Positions 23,345-31,876 of a stretch of DNA of 64,000 nt are shown piece by piece. Source of the stretch: Bacillus pseudomycoides DSM 12442 (lineage in GTDB: Bacteria > Bacillota > Bacilli > Bacillales > Bacillaceae_G); NCBI RefSeq assembly GCF_000161455.1, contig NZ_CM000745.1, positions 3,913,462 through 3,977,461 on the forward strand, read 5' to 3'. Position 1 is the stretch's first letter, and every line of letters starts with the position of its first letter. The position numbers were made by a program, and so were the translations under genes. Below the pieces are notes generated by a model. That model worked only from the letters and a program-made list of their open reading frames with translations. It searched no databases and was not told the origin of the DNA.

Positions 23345-24109
23345 ATGAAAAACATTGATTCAGTACAAAATCCGCGCGTAAAGCAGTGGAAAAAGCTGCA
23401 GACGAAAAAAGAGCGCGATAAAAAAGGTTTATTCTTTGTAGAAGGATTTCATTTAGTAGAGGAAGCTTTAAAAGCAGGAGTTATAACAGAACTTATCGTC
23501 TCAGATCAGACAGATCTTCCGAAAGATTGGACGGTTACTGATGTTGAAATGTATATTGTGCCGGAAGCAATTGTAAAGGTACTTCGTGAAACAGAAACGA
23601 CGCAAGGTGTATTTGCTGTTTGTGAGAAGCATGAGAAAGAAATCGCTCTTACAGATGGGAAATTTCTATTATTAGATGGCCTACAAGACCCAGGTAATTT
23701 AGGAACAATTATTCGTACAGCAGATGCAGCTGGTATTCATGCCGTTGTGCTTGGAGAAGGATGCGTGGATGCTTATAATAGTAAAGTACTTCGCTCTACA
23801 CAAGGCTCTATCTTTCATTTACCAATTGTGAAAGGAAACTTAGAAGAATGGGTAGATAAGTTAAAAGAAAAGAACGTTCCTGTATACGGAACCGCTCTTG
23901 AAAACGGAGTTCCATATGGTGAAGTAACACCGGCAGGAAGTTTTGCATTAATTGTAGGAAACGAAGGAAATGGTGTACGCCAAGAGGTTCTTGCAAAATG
24001 TGATCAAAACTTGTATATTCCGATTTACGGCGGGGCAGAATCATTAAATGTCGCGGTTGCTGCTGGGATTTTAACATATTATTTACAAAGCCCGGTTGCG
24101 AATCGATAA
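23345..24109 (+). CDS. ysgA: TrmH family RNA 2'-O-methyltransferase (YsgA-like)
   Basis: SPOUT-class SAM-dependent methylase of 254 residues, corresponding to B. subtilis ysgA upstream of pheS. The N-terminal substrate-binding domain (SVQNPRVKQWKKLQTKKERD ... FFVEGFHLVEEAL) is followed by the SPOUT knot with motif 1 DPGNLGTIIRTADAAG (near 118), motif 2 ALIVGNEGNGV (near 200) and motif 3 IPIYGGAESLNVAVAAGI (near 222). RNA target, rRNA or tRNA, is not known. ATG 23345 is preferred to ATG 23336, which would leave only one base after AGAGGG. Confidence 0.9.
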   Translation: MKNIDSVQNPRVKQWKKLQTKKERDKKGLFFVEGFHLVEEALKAGVITELIVSDQTDLPKDWTVTDVEMYIVPEAIVKVLRETETTQGVFAVCEKHEKEIALTDGKFLLLDGLQDPGNLGTIIRTADAAGIHAVVLGEGCVDAYNSKVLRSTQGSIFHLPIVKGNLEEWVDKLKEKNVPVYGTALENGVPYGEVTPAGSFALIVGNEGNGVRQEVLAKCDQNLYIPIYGGAESLNVAVAAGILTYYLQSPVANR

Positions 24110-24179
24110 AAAACTTCTTATAATAAGTTGAAGTACATGTTCATGATGAACATATAATAAAAGTGAAATAATGAAAAGA

Positions 24180-24421
24180 CGTTGATAGAGAAGAGTAGCT
24201 TGCAAAATCGCCATATAGGGAGAGAGTGCCGTAGACTGAAAGCATTCTTATGGTAGACGGAAGTGAATTCACCTCTGGAGTTGACGCCAGGACCATTGAT
24301 ATGTAAAGGCGTTCCGGCCTAACAAGCCGTTATAACTAATTGAGTGGACAGACTTGTTCTGTCAATTTAGGGTGGTACCGCGAATTTACCTCGTCCCTTT
24401 TTGGGAGCGAGGTTTTTTTAT
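24180..24421 (+). promoter_or_regulatory. T-box riboswitch, phenylalanine type, upstream of pheST
   Basis: Specifier TTC at 24268-24270 followed by ACCTCTGGAGTTG, T-box AGGGTGGTACCGCG at 24369-24382, and terminator ACCTCG (24388-24393) / CGAGGT (24408-24413) with seven T. The upstream part contains the stem I sequences from about 24180. TTC is a phenylalanine codon, matching the pheS-pheT genes. Confidence 0.95.
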
Positions 24422-24444
24422 TTTTAAAATTAGGAGGGTTCCAA

Positions 24445-25479
24445 ATGGAAGCACGTTTAAAAGAGCTAAAGCAAAAAGCGTTAGAGCTGATTGAAGAAGC
24501 GAAAGAGCTAAAGGGCTTAAACGATGTACGCGTAGCGTATTTAGGAAAAAAAGGTCCGATTACAGAAGTATTACGCGGCATGGGGAAATTATCTCCAGAA
24601 GAGCGTCCACGTATGGGAGCATTAGTAAATGAAGTACGTGAAGCAATTCAAACGCGTTTAGAAGACAAAATTAACAATATCGAAAAAGCAGTAATTGAAG
24701 CGAAATTAGCATCTGAAACAATTGATGTTACATTACCAGGCCGTCCTGTAGAAACAGGTTGTCATCATCCGTTAACAGCGGTTGTTGAACAAATTGAAGA
24801 TGTATTTATCGGTATGGGGTATGAAGTAGCTGAAGGAACAGAAGTAGAGAAAGACTACTACAATTTCGAAGCATTAAACTTACCGAAAGATCACCCAGCG
24901 CGTGATATGCAAGATACATTTTACATTACAGAAGAAACATTGCTACGCACACATACATCTTCTGTGCAAGCAAGAACAATGGAAAATAATAAAGAAAAAG
25001 GTCCAATTAAAATTATTTGTCCTGGTAAAGTGTATCGCCGTGATGATGACGATGCGACGCATTCACATCAGTTCATGCAAATTGAAGGTCTTGTAATTGA
25101 CAAGAATATTCGTATGAGTGATTTAAAAGGTACATTGCAAGTATTCGTGAAAAAGATGTTCGGTGAAGACCGTGAAATTCGTCTTCGTCCAAGTTTCTTC
25201 CCATTCACAGAACCATCTGTTGAGATGGATATTTCTTGTATGATGTGTCACGGAAAAGGTTGCGGCACTTGTAAAGGAACAGGATGGATTGAAATTTTAG
25301 GTGCAGGTATGGTTCATCCAAACGTACTTGAAATGGCTGGCTATGATTCAAAAGAATATCAAGGTTTCGCATTCGGTATGGGTGCAGAGCGTATCGCAAT
25401 GTTAAAATACGGCGTTGATGACATTCGCCATTTCTATACAAATGATGTACGTTTCTTACAACAATTCAAACGAGCGTAA
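24445..25479 (+). CDS. pheS: Phenylalanine-tRNA ligase alpha subunit
   Basis: Catalytic subunit of the alpha2-beta2 enzyme. The 344-residue protein has an N-terminal coiled coil (MEARLKELKQKALELIEEAK) that contacts tRNA, then the class II core: motif 2 region around KIICPGKVYRRDDDDATHSH, QFMQIEGLVIDK, and motif 3 near GFAFGMGAERIAMLKYG. The start ATG 24445 follows AGGAGG by 7 bases and lies just after the T-box terminator. pheT follows after 18 bases in the same operon. Confidence 0.97.
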   Translation: MEARLKELKQKALELIEEAKELKGLNDVRVAYLGKKGPITEVLRGMGKLSPEERPRMGALVNEVREAIQTRLEDKINNIEKAVIEAKLASETIDVTLPGRPVETGCHHPLTAVVEQIEDVFIGMGYEVAEGTEVEKDYYNFEALNLPKDHPARDMQDTFYITEETLLRTHTSSVQARTMENNKEKGPIKIICPGKVYRRDDDDATHSHQFMQIEGLVIDKNIRMSDLKGTLQVFVKKMFGEDREIRLRPSFFPFTEPSVEMDISCMMCHGKGCGTCKGTGWIEILGAGMVHPNVLEMAGYDSKEYQGFAFGMGAERIAMLKYGVDDIRHFYTNDVRFLQQFKRA

Positions 25480-25497
25480 GGGAAGGAGAGGATAAAT

Positions 25498-27918
25498 ATG
25501 TTCGTATCATATCGTTGGTTACAAGAATATGTAGATATTAAAGATGTAACGGCACAAGAACTAGCAGATAAAATCACGAAAAGTGGTATCGAAGTAGAAG
25601 GCGTTGAAGTATTAAATAAAGGTGTAAAAGGTGTTGTGGTTGGTCACGTATTAGAATGTGAAAAACACCCAGAAGCTGATAAATTAAGCAAATGTCTAAT
25701 CGACATCGGTGAAGAAGAACCAGTACAAATCATTTGCGGTGCTCCTAACATTGCAAAAGGTTTAAAAGTACCAGTTGCGAAAGTTGGCGCGGTTCTTCCT
25801 GGTAACTTCAAAATTAAAAAAGCAAAACTACGCGGCGAAGCTTCTCACGGTATGGTTTGTGCCCTACAAGAGCTTGGTATTGATGGTAAATTAGTTGCGA
25901 AAGATTATGCAGATGGTATCTTCATCTTCCCAAGTGACGCTGAAGTTGGTGCAGATGCACTTGAAATCTTAAACTTACATGATGAAGTACTCGAGCTTGG
26001 TTTAACACCAAATCGTGCTGATTGCTTAAACATGTTAGGTGTTGCATATGAAGTAGCTGCTATTTATGGCCGCGAAGTGAAACTACCAGCCGCTGACTTA
26101 CAAGAGGTAGAAGAAAAAACTTCTGACTATATTTCTGTGAGTGTAGAAGCAACAGAGCAAAATCCATTATATATCGCAAAAATGGTGAAAAACGTAAAGG
26201 TAGGTCCATCACCAATGTGGATGCAAACGCGCCTTATGGCAGCGGGTATTCGTCCAATTAGCAACGTAGTTGATATTACAAACTACATTTTAATTGAATA
26301 TGGTCAACCATTACATGCATTTGACTATGATAAATTAGGTTCAAAAGAAATCATTGTTCGTCTTGCAAAAGAAGGCGAAAAGATTCAAACATTAGACGAT
26401 CAAGAGCGTACACTACAAGAGCATCACCTTGTTATTACAAACGGTACAAAAGCATTGGCTGTTGCTGGTGTAATGGGTGGGGCTGAATCTGAAGTTGACA
26501 ACGATACAGTAAACGTTCTGATCGAGTCTGCATACTTTGCAGGGCAAACAGTGCGCCGCACATCAAAAGATTTAGGTCTTCGCAGTGAATCAAGTGCACG
26601 TTTTGAAAAAGGAATTGATCCAACACGTACATTTGAAGCAATTCAACATGCAGCAGCTTTAATGGCGAAATATGCTGGTGGTGAAGCACTTGAAGGTGTA
26701 GTAGAAGTTGATAACTTACAAGTACAAGAGCGTACAGTATCTGTTACAGCTGAAAAAGTAAACCGTGTATTAGGTACAGACATCTCTGCAAGTGAAATGG
26801 GTACAATCTTTACAAACTTGAAATTCCCATTTACAGAAGTAGAAGGAACATTCCATGTAAACGTACCAGTACGTCGTCCTGATATTACAATTGCAGAAGA
26901 CTTAGTAGAAGAAGTAGGTCGTCTGTACGGCTACGATCATATTCCAGTTACACTACCAACTGGTACAATGACACGTGGTAAATTAACAGTAGCGCAAGCA
27001 AAACGTCGTAAAGTACGTCGTTACTTAGAAGGTGCTGGCTTATATGAAGCGATTACGTATTCATTAACAAGCGTTGATAAAGCAAAACAATATATGGTTG
27101 AGCCGAACGAAAAAGCTCCTGTTAATCTTGCGCTTCCAATGAGTGAAGAGCGCAGCCAACTTCGTTTAAGCTTAGTACCACAATTGTTAGAAGCAGTTTC
27201 ATATAACAACGCTCGTAAAAACGACAGTGTTGCATTATATGAAGTAGGTTCTATCTTCCTACCAACAGCAGAAGGCGAGCTTCCGAAAGAAGAACAACAT
27301 CTTGCTGGTGTTATGACAGGTCTTGCACTTCATCATGCATGGCAAGGTGAGAAGAAAGTTGTTGATTTCTTCGTTGCAAAAGGTGTATTAGAAGGATTGT
27401 TCGACGTACTTGGCGTTTCAAACAATATCACATACCTACCAACAAAACGTGAAGGTATGCACCCAGGCCGTACAGCTGATATCTTACTAGACGAAGAAGT
27501 GATAGGTTTCATCGGTCAGTTACACCCAGAAGCACAAAAACAATTAGATGTGAAAGATACGTTCGTATTCGAATTGTCTCTAGTAAAAGTATTTGCTGCT
27601 GATACAGAAGAAACTTACTACTCAGCAATTCCACGTTTCCCATCTATGACACGTGATATGGCAGTTGTAGTAAATACGGAAGTAAAAGCTGGCGAAATGA
27701 AGCAAGTAATTGCAGAAGCAGGTGGAGAACTTCTAAAAGAAGTAACACTATTCGACTTATACGAAGGTGAAAAAATGGAAGAAGGCAAGAAATCACTTGC
27801 ATTCTCTATGAACTACTTCGACCCAGAGCGTACATTAACAGATGAAGAAGTGACAGAAGCACATAGCCGTGTATTAGCGGTGGTAGAAGAGAAATTTGGT
27901 GCGGAGTTACGTAAATAA
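25498..27918 (+). CDS. pheT: Phenylalanine-tRNA ligase beta subunit
   Basis: Structural and editing subunit of phenylalanyl-tRNA synthetase, 806 residues, normal length. Domains in order: N-terminal region, tRNA-binding (EMAP-like) domain about 40-150 (VVVGHVLECEKHPEADKLSK), B3/B4 editing domain about 210-380, B5 domain about 405-475, catalytic-like core, and C-terminal FDX-ACB anticodon-binding domain from about 710 (YYSAIPRFPSMTRDMAVVV). AAGGAGAGG precedes the start. A bidirectional terminator follows; rnhC, the next gene in B. subtilis, is displaced by about 4 kb of inserted genes. Confidence 0.97.
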   Translation: MFVSYRWLQEYVDIKDVTAQELADKITKSGIEVEGVEVLNKGVKGVVVGHVLECEKHPEADKLSKCLIDIGEEEPVQIICGAPNIAKGLKVPVAKVGAVLPGNFKIKKAKLRGEASHGMVCALQELGIDGKLVAKDYADGIFIFPSDAEVGADALEILNLHDEVLELGLTPNRADCLNMLGVAYEVAAIYGREVKLPAADLQEVEEKTSDYISVSVEATEQNPLYIAKMVKNVKVGPSPMWMQTRLMAAGIRPISNVVDITNYILIEYGQPLHAFDYDKLGSKEIIVRLAKEGEKIQTLDDQERTLQEHHLVITNGTKALAVAGVMGGAESEVDNDTVNVLIESAYFAGQTVRRTSKDLGLRSESSARFEKGIDPTRTFEAIQHAAALMAKYAGGEALEGVVEVDNLQVQERTVSVTAEKVNRVLGTDISASEMGTIFTNLKFPFTEVEGTFHVNVPVRRPDITIAEDLVEEVGRLYGYDHIPVTLPTGTMTRGKLTVAQAKRRKVRRYLEGAGLYEAITYSLTSVDKAKQYMVEPNEKAPVNLALPMSEERSQLRLSLVPQLLEAVSYNNARKNDSVALYEVGSIFLPTAEGELPKEEQHLAGVMTGLALHHAWQGEKKVVDFFVAKGVLEGLFDVLGVSNNITYLPTKREGMHPGRTADILLDEEVIGFIGQLHPEAQKQLDVKDTFVFELSLVKVFAADTEETYYSAIPRFPSMTRDMAVVVNTEVKAGEMKQVIAEAGGELLKEVTLFDLYEGEKMEEGKKSLAFSMNYFDPERTLTDEEVTEAHSRVLAVVEEKFGAELRK

Positions 27919-27919
27919 T

Positions 27920-27947
27920 AAAAAAGCAGCCATTTGGCTGCTTTTTT
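27920..27947. terminator. Bidirectional terminator between pheT and the minus-strand spore-protein gene
   Basis: AAAAAGCAGCCA / TGGCTGCTTTTTT with a short loop; flanked by T runs on both strands, so it can end pheT and the convergent gene. Confidence 0.85.
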
Positions 27948-28005
27948 ATTATTTTTTTTCACTTGCGCAACTTGTTCAAATTCCGCTGATGGAATCTTCA
28001 TTTCA

Positions 28006-28692
28006 TCACACGCAAGGTGAAGGGGTGGTTACTTCTCCGAAGAAAGGAACCCCATTTACTGTACCTGAAGCTATAAGGGTTATATCTCCAGGTCCAAAAG
28101 CAGTGACGGTAGTGTGGAAGAATCCATCTGCTTCTGTAAAAACTGTAGTTGGAGAGACAGTTGCTGCACCTTGTATTGTGAAAGAAACTGGTATTCCTGC
28201 AAATCCAATGCCATTCACTAACAAACGACCTGGTGCAACAACGGGAACGTTACAATCTGCACTTGTAAATCCTAGTCCAATAGCTACTTCAGTACCAGTT
28301 ACTCCTAGTCTTCTAATGCAGACTTTGACGATCTCTTTTTCTTGGAATTTAAAAGCAACTCGCAAGTCGTTTATAAATCCAAAATTTTGTTCTTGGGCAG
28401 AAACTTGTCCAAGAATTGCTACACCCGTGACTTCGAAAAGGTCTCCTTCATTGGCATCTTCGCGGTCAATAACACATTGAAAAGGGATATCGTCGAAAAC
28501 TTGAAAACCCGGTACTAGAGTGCCATTTTCTAAAACAGCAGTGTAAGTTAAAGTTTTATGAACTACCCCACAGATTACAACTTTTTCTGGGATTACGCTT
28601 TCAATATCCGCTTCAACCGTTTGTGTGAAGGTAACGGTATTTGCAAGTGCTGGGGGGACAAGCTGTGTGGTGCGCTCAACAACAACTTGCAT
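28006..28692 (-). CDS. DUF3794 (SPOCS)-like protein with C-terminal Ig-like domain, putative spore-surface protein
   Basis: The 228-residue protein begins with QVVVERTTQLVPPA and an N-terminal half (about 1-120) that resembles the SPOCS/DUF3794 domain of spore-coat morphogenetic proteins (PEKVVICGVVHKTLTYTA, DIPFQCVIDREDANEGDLFE, a late basic KVCIRR). The C-terminal half (about 130-228) looks like a bacterial Ig-like beta-sandwich: GIPVSFTIQGAATVSPTTVF, then GDITLIASGTVNGVPFFG. Five cysteines are spread along it (including the last-but-one residue), which suits disulphide cross-linking in coat or exosporium. There is no signal peptide, as usual for spore-coat proteins. It is an insertion between pheT and rnhC relative to B. 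subtilis. The spore-surface role is inference. Confidence 0.6.
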   Translation of the reverse strand: MQVVVERTTQLVPPALANTVTFTQTVEADIESVIPEKVVICGVVHKTLTYTAVLENGTLVPGFQVFDDIPFQCVIDREDANEGDLFEVTGVAILGQVSAQEQNFGFINDLRVAFKFQEKEIVKVCIRRLGVTGTEVAIGLGFTSADCNVPVVAPGRLLVNGIGFAGIPVSFTIQGAATVSPTTVFTEADGFFHTTVTAFGPGDITLIASGTVNGVPFFGEVTTPSPCV

Positions 28693-28774
28693 CTTTCCCT
28701 CGAATGTAGTACATTAATTTTAGTTTAACAAAATGAAAGACGATGATAAGGAAAAGTAGTATATACTATAATCC

Positions 28775-29004
28775 ATAGCGAGTCAGGGACGGTGAGAGCC
28801 TGATGAGGCGGTATATATGAAGAACACCTTGGAGTTGCTAACCGAAATTGAATCTTATATTCAAGAGTAGACTTAGACGGGAAGCCGGCCTGTTACAAAC
28901 CGGGAAGTATGTACATACATACGAGTTAAAGTTGGTCTTTATGACAAATTGGGTGGTACCGCGAAGTTTAACCTTTCGTCCCTTTATGGATGAAAGGTTT
29001 TTTT
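28775..29004 (+). promoter_or_regulatory. T-box riboswitch, asparagine type, upstream of asnS
   Basis: Stem I sequences from about 28775, specifier AAC at 28823-28825 followed by ACCTTGGAGTTG, T-box TGGGTGGTACCGCG at 28950-28963 and terminator AACCTTTC (28970-28977) / GAAAGGTT (28992-28999) plus seven T. A TATAAT-like -10 lies at 28767-28772. AAC is an asparagine codon, matching the gene that follows. Confidence 0.93.
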
Positions 29005-29038
29005 GTATTCAAATATATCAGCAAAGGAGAATTTCACT

Positions 29039-30430
29039 ATGGAAAACACATTAGTAAAAAGTCTGTATAGAGATACAGATAAATACGCAGATCAAACAGT
29101 ACAAGTATCAGGTTGGATTCGTAACTTACGTGATTCAAAAGCATTTGGTTTCATCGAATTAAACGATGGTAGCTTCTTCAAAAGCGTTCAAATCGTTTTC
29201 GATACAGAATTAGATAACTTCAAAGAAATTGCAAAACTTCCACTTAGCTCTTCAGTTAAAGTAGAAGGTAAGCTAGTTGCAACCCCTGGAGCGAAGCAAC
29301 CATTTGAAATTAAAGCAGAAAAAATTGACATCGAGGGCTTATCAGATTCTGATTACCCACTTCAAAAGAAGCGTCACACGTTTGAATACTTACGTACAAT
29401 CGCTCATTTACGTCCAAGAACAAATGCATTCTCTGCAACATTCCGCGTGCGTTCTATCGCAGCGTTTGCAATCCACCAATTCTTCCAAGAGCGTGGATTC
29501 GTACATGTTCACACACCAATTATTACTGGTAGTGATACAGAAGGTGCGGGCGAAATGTTCCGCGTAACAACGCAAGATATGAACAACTTGCCAAAAGGTG
29601 AAGACGGAAAAGTTGATGAATCAAAAGACTTCTTCGGAAAAGAAACAAACTTAACAGTAAGTGGACAGCTTAATGCGGAAGCTTATGCATTAGCGTTCCG
29701 TGATGTATACACATTCGGACCTACATTCCGCGCAGAAAACTCAAACACAACTCGCCACGCAGCTGAGTTCTGGATGGTGGAGCCTGAGATTGCATTCGCT
29801 GAACTTGAAGATGTAATGGATCTTACAGAAGATATGCTGAAATATGCAATGAAATATGTACTAGAGCATGCACCAGAAGAGATGGAATTCTTCAACAGCT
29901 TTGTCGATAAAACAGTTCTAGAGCGCATGAACAACGTAATTAACTCTGACTTCGGCCGTATCACATATACAGAAGCAATTAAAGTGCTTCAAGAGTCAGG
30001 TGCAGACTTCAAATATCCAGTAGAATGGGGTATTGATTTACAAACAGAGCACGAAAGATACTTGTCAGAAGAAATCTTCAAACGCCCTGTATTCGTAACT
30101 GACTATCCGAAAGACATTAAAGCATTCTACATGCGTATGAATGATGACGGTAAAACAGTAGCTGCTACTGACCTTCTAGTTCCTGGCATCGGCGAATTAA
30201 TCGGCGGTAGCCAACGTGAAGAAAGAATGGATGTTTTAGTAGATAGAATTAAAGAATTAGGCATGAATGAAGAAGACTATTGGTGGTACTTAGAACTTAG
30301 AAAATATGGCGGTACAAAACACGCTGGATTCGGTCTAGGTTTCGAACGTTTCCTAATGTACATCACTGGTATGGCGAACATCCGTGACGTAATTCCATTC
30401 CCAAGAACTCCAGGTTCTTCGGAGTTTTAA
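29039..30430 (+). CDS. asnS: Asparagine-tRNA ligase
   Basis: Class IIb aminoacyl-tRNA synthetase of 463 residues: N-terminal OB-fold anticodon-binding domain (VSGWIRNLRDSKAFGFIELND), then the catalytic core with motif 2 (FRAENSNTTRHAAEFWMVEPE, residues about 230-250) and motif 3 (GFGLGFERFLMYITG near the end). The pattern after motif 2 and the GEMFRVTTQDMN loop are those of AsnRS rather than AspRS. It lies behind an Asn-type T-box, which supports the specificity. The gene is inserted between pheT and rnhC. A second asnS may exist elsewhere; the window cannot show this. Confidence 0.95.
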   Translation: MENTLVKSLYRDTDKYADQTVQVSGWIRNLRDSKAFGFIELNDGSFFKSVQIVFDTELDNFKEIAKLPLSSSVKVEGKLVATPGAKQPFEIKAEKIDIEGLSDSDYPLQKKRHTFEYLRTIAHLRPRTNAFSATFRVRSIAAFAIHQFFQERGFVHVHTPIITGSDTEGAGEMFRVTTQDMNNLPKGEDGKVDESKDFFGKETNLTVSGQLNAEAYALAFRDVYTFGPTFRAENSNTTRHAAEFWMVEPEIAFAELEDVMDLTEDMLKYAMKYVLEHAPEEMEFFNSFVDKTVLERMNNVINSDFGRITYTEAIKVLQESGADFKYPVEWGIDLQTEHERYLSEEIFKRPVFVTDYPKDIKAFYMRMNDDGKTVAATDLLVPGIGELIGGSQREERMDVLVDRIKELGMNEEDYWWYLELRKYGGTKHAGFGLGFERFLMYITGMANIRDVIPFPRTPGSSEF

Positions 30431-30433
30431 GAT

Positions 30434-30466
30434 AAAAAAGCGAGAGCAATTGCTCTCGCTTTTTTA
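30434..30466 (+). terminator. Rho-independent terminator after asnS
   Basis: AAAAAAGCGAGAGCA / TGCTCTCGCTTTTTT, nearly perfect symmetric stem directly after the asnS stop. Confidence 0.85.
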
Positions 30467-30609
30467 TTTAGAAGAGGATGTAACCAGAGCTCAAATCTAT
30501 AAAGTATTTTGAGATAGGATAAAAAATATTGTTCATAGTTCCCTTTTCATTTCATATATAGTAAAACGAATGAAACAATTATGAAAATCGTGAGAGGGGT
30601 TTTGTGGTG

Positions 30610-31527
30610 ATGGGGGGAATTACCAGTCGTTTAGAGTGGACGGTGCGTGACAAGTATGTAGTAATCACTGGCGCGACAAGTGGTATTGGGCTAGCGGCAG
30701 CTAAGGTACTTGCGGAGCGTGGTGCCAAGCTAGGAATCATTGCACGTAATGAAGCAAAAGTAAATGATATTGTGACTCAAATTAAGGGTTTAGCGGATGG
30801 GAATACAGTGGTAGACGTATTTCTAGCTGATATGGCTTCCCAGCGGTCTATACGCCAAGTAGCTACTGATATTTTAGAAAAGTGCCCTAGAATAGATATA
30901 TTAGCTAATAATGCGGGTGCTTTATTTCAAACACGGCAACTTACGGAGGACGGTTTGGAGATGACCTGGGCGGTTAACCATTTAGGTCCATTTCTACTTA
31001 CTAATTTGCTGCTTGATCGTTTAAAGGAAAGTGCCCCTGCTCGCGTCATTACTACCGCATCTCATGGTCATAAAATGGCTAAAAAGGGAATTGATTTCAG
31101 TGATTTAGATGCAGAACAACTTTATCGTGGTGTTAAGAAATTAATGGGTGGTCCTACGATGCGTTATGGGCAAACAAAACTGGCTAACATTTTATTCACT
31201 TCTGAGTTGGCACGGCGGCTAGAGGGAACAGGTGTCACAGCTTACTGCTTCGACCCGGGACTGGTGGCCACGAATTTCAATCAGGATAATGGTTTTGTAG
31301 CTCGCTTAACTATGGCAGCAATGAAACCTTTCTCTCGTACTCCTGAAGAGGGCGCTGAAACTTTAGTGTGGCTGGCAGAAGCAATCGATGTTACCAAACA
31401 TAGTGGCGGTTACTATGCCGATAGGCAAGTGAAAACACCATCTGAGGTTGCATTGGATATGGATGCCGCAAAGCGTCTATGGGATATTAGTGAAGAACAG
31501 ACTCGTTCCTCAGGAAAGTACACTTAG
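30610..31527 (+). CDS. Short-chain dehydrogenase/reductase (retinol dehydrogenase-like)
   Basis: NAD(P)-dependent oxidoreductase of the SDR superfamily, about 305 residues. The cofactor motif is TGATSGIG (near 20-27), then LANNAGAL for the NNAG strand (near 100), a catalytic serine in ITTASHGH (near 148) and YGQTK for the YxxxK pair (near 190). The overall layout resembles the RDH/WWOX-like extended group. Start is uncertain among GTG 30604, GTG 30607 and ATG 30610; AGAGGGG ends at 30599. Its codons (CGG, CTG, GGG, CCT more frequent) differ from the AT-rich neighbours, and it lies in the inserted stretch between pheT and rnhC, so it may be acquired. Substrate unknown. Confidence 0.82.
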   Translation: MGGITSRLEWTVRDKYVVITGATSGIGLAAAKVLAERGAKLGIIARNEAKVNDIVTQIKGLADGNTVVDVFLADMASQRSIRQVATDILEKCPRIDILANNAGALFQTRQLTEDGLEMTWAVNHLGPFLLTNLLLDRLKESAPARVITTASHGHKMAKKGIDFSDLDAEQLYRGVKKLMGGPTMRYGQTKLANILFTSELARRLEGTGVTAYCFDPGLVATNFNQDNGFVARLTMAAMKPFSRTPEEGAETLVWLAEAIDVTKHSGGYYADRQVKTPSEVALDMDAAKRLWDISEEQTRSSGKYT

Positions 31528-31649
31528 CGTTAATAGAAATGAAAGTGGAAGAGCGATTTTCTATTGCTTGAGTAAGCAGTGTATATTCTGATTGTTAGGC
31601 TGCATAGTTTCTCACCTCTAAGCAAAAAGTAACGTTGGGGGTGAACAAA

Positions 31650-31784
31650 ATGGGTAAAAAAGTAAAAAAAGATCCTTCTAGAGCAGGTCTTGGTTCTCCG
31701 CAAGTTGAAGGTCAAGGAACTACAACATACGAAACGGGTTCCTTTAAAGTACCTTCATCAAATAAGAGGCAAAAACGAAGCTAA
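31650..31784 (+). CDS. Small YuzL-like protein (44 residues)
   Basis: MGKKVKKDPSRAGLGSPQVE and then GQGTTTYETGSFKVPSSNKR make a basic, unstructured-looking peptide similar to the small YuzL family of Bacillus as I recall it (Lys-rich start, DPSxAG, GQGTTT). GGGGGTGA precedes the ATG and a perfect hairpin terminator follows, so it is a complete small transcription unit. Function is unknown; several such proteins are spore-associated. Confidence 0.65.
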   Translation: MGKKVKKDPSRAGLGSPQVEGQGTTTYETGSFKVPSSNKRQKRS

Positions 31785-31790
31785 ACATAT

Positions 31791-31826
31791 AAATAAGAGT
31801 AGTCATGTCGACTACTCTTATTTATA
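31791..31826 (+). terminator. Hairpin terminator after the small YuzL-like gene
   Basis: AAATAAGAGTAGTC / GACTACTCTTATTT, 14 perfect base pairs with a 5-base loop. It can serve the convergent rnhC as well. Confidence 0.75.
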
Positions 31827-31876
31827 TGTTTTTATTTTGTTTAGTTTATTTATATATTGTCGATACTAAAAAATAG

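Noticed and set aside
27896..28480. 194-codon open frame on the plus strand
   Set aside because: It lies opposite the 228-residue minus-strand protein, starts inside pheT and the terminator, has no ribosome binding site and a composition (Ser/Thr/Pro without domain pattern) typical of an antisense frame.
28693..31860. Genomic island or prophage between pheT and rnhC
   Set aside because: The extra genes are few (spore protein, asnS, SDR, small gene); there is no integrase, attachment repeat or phage gene, so it is a backbone insertion at most.
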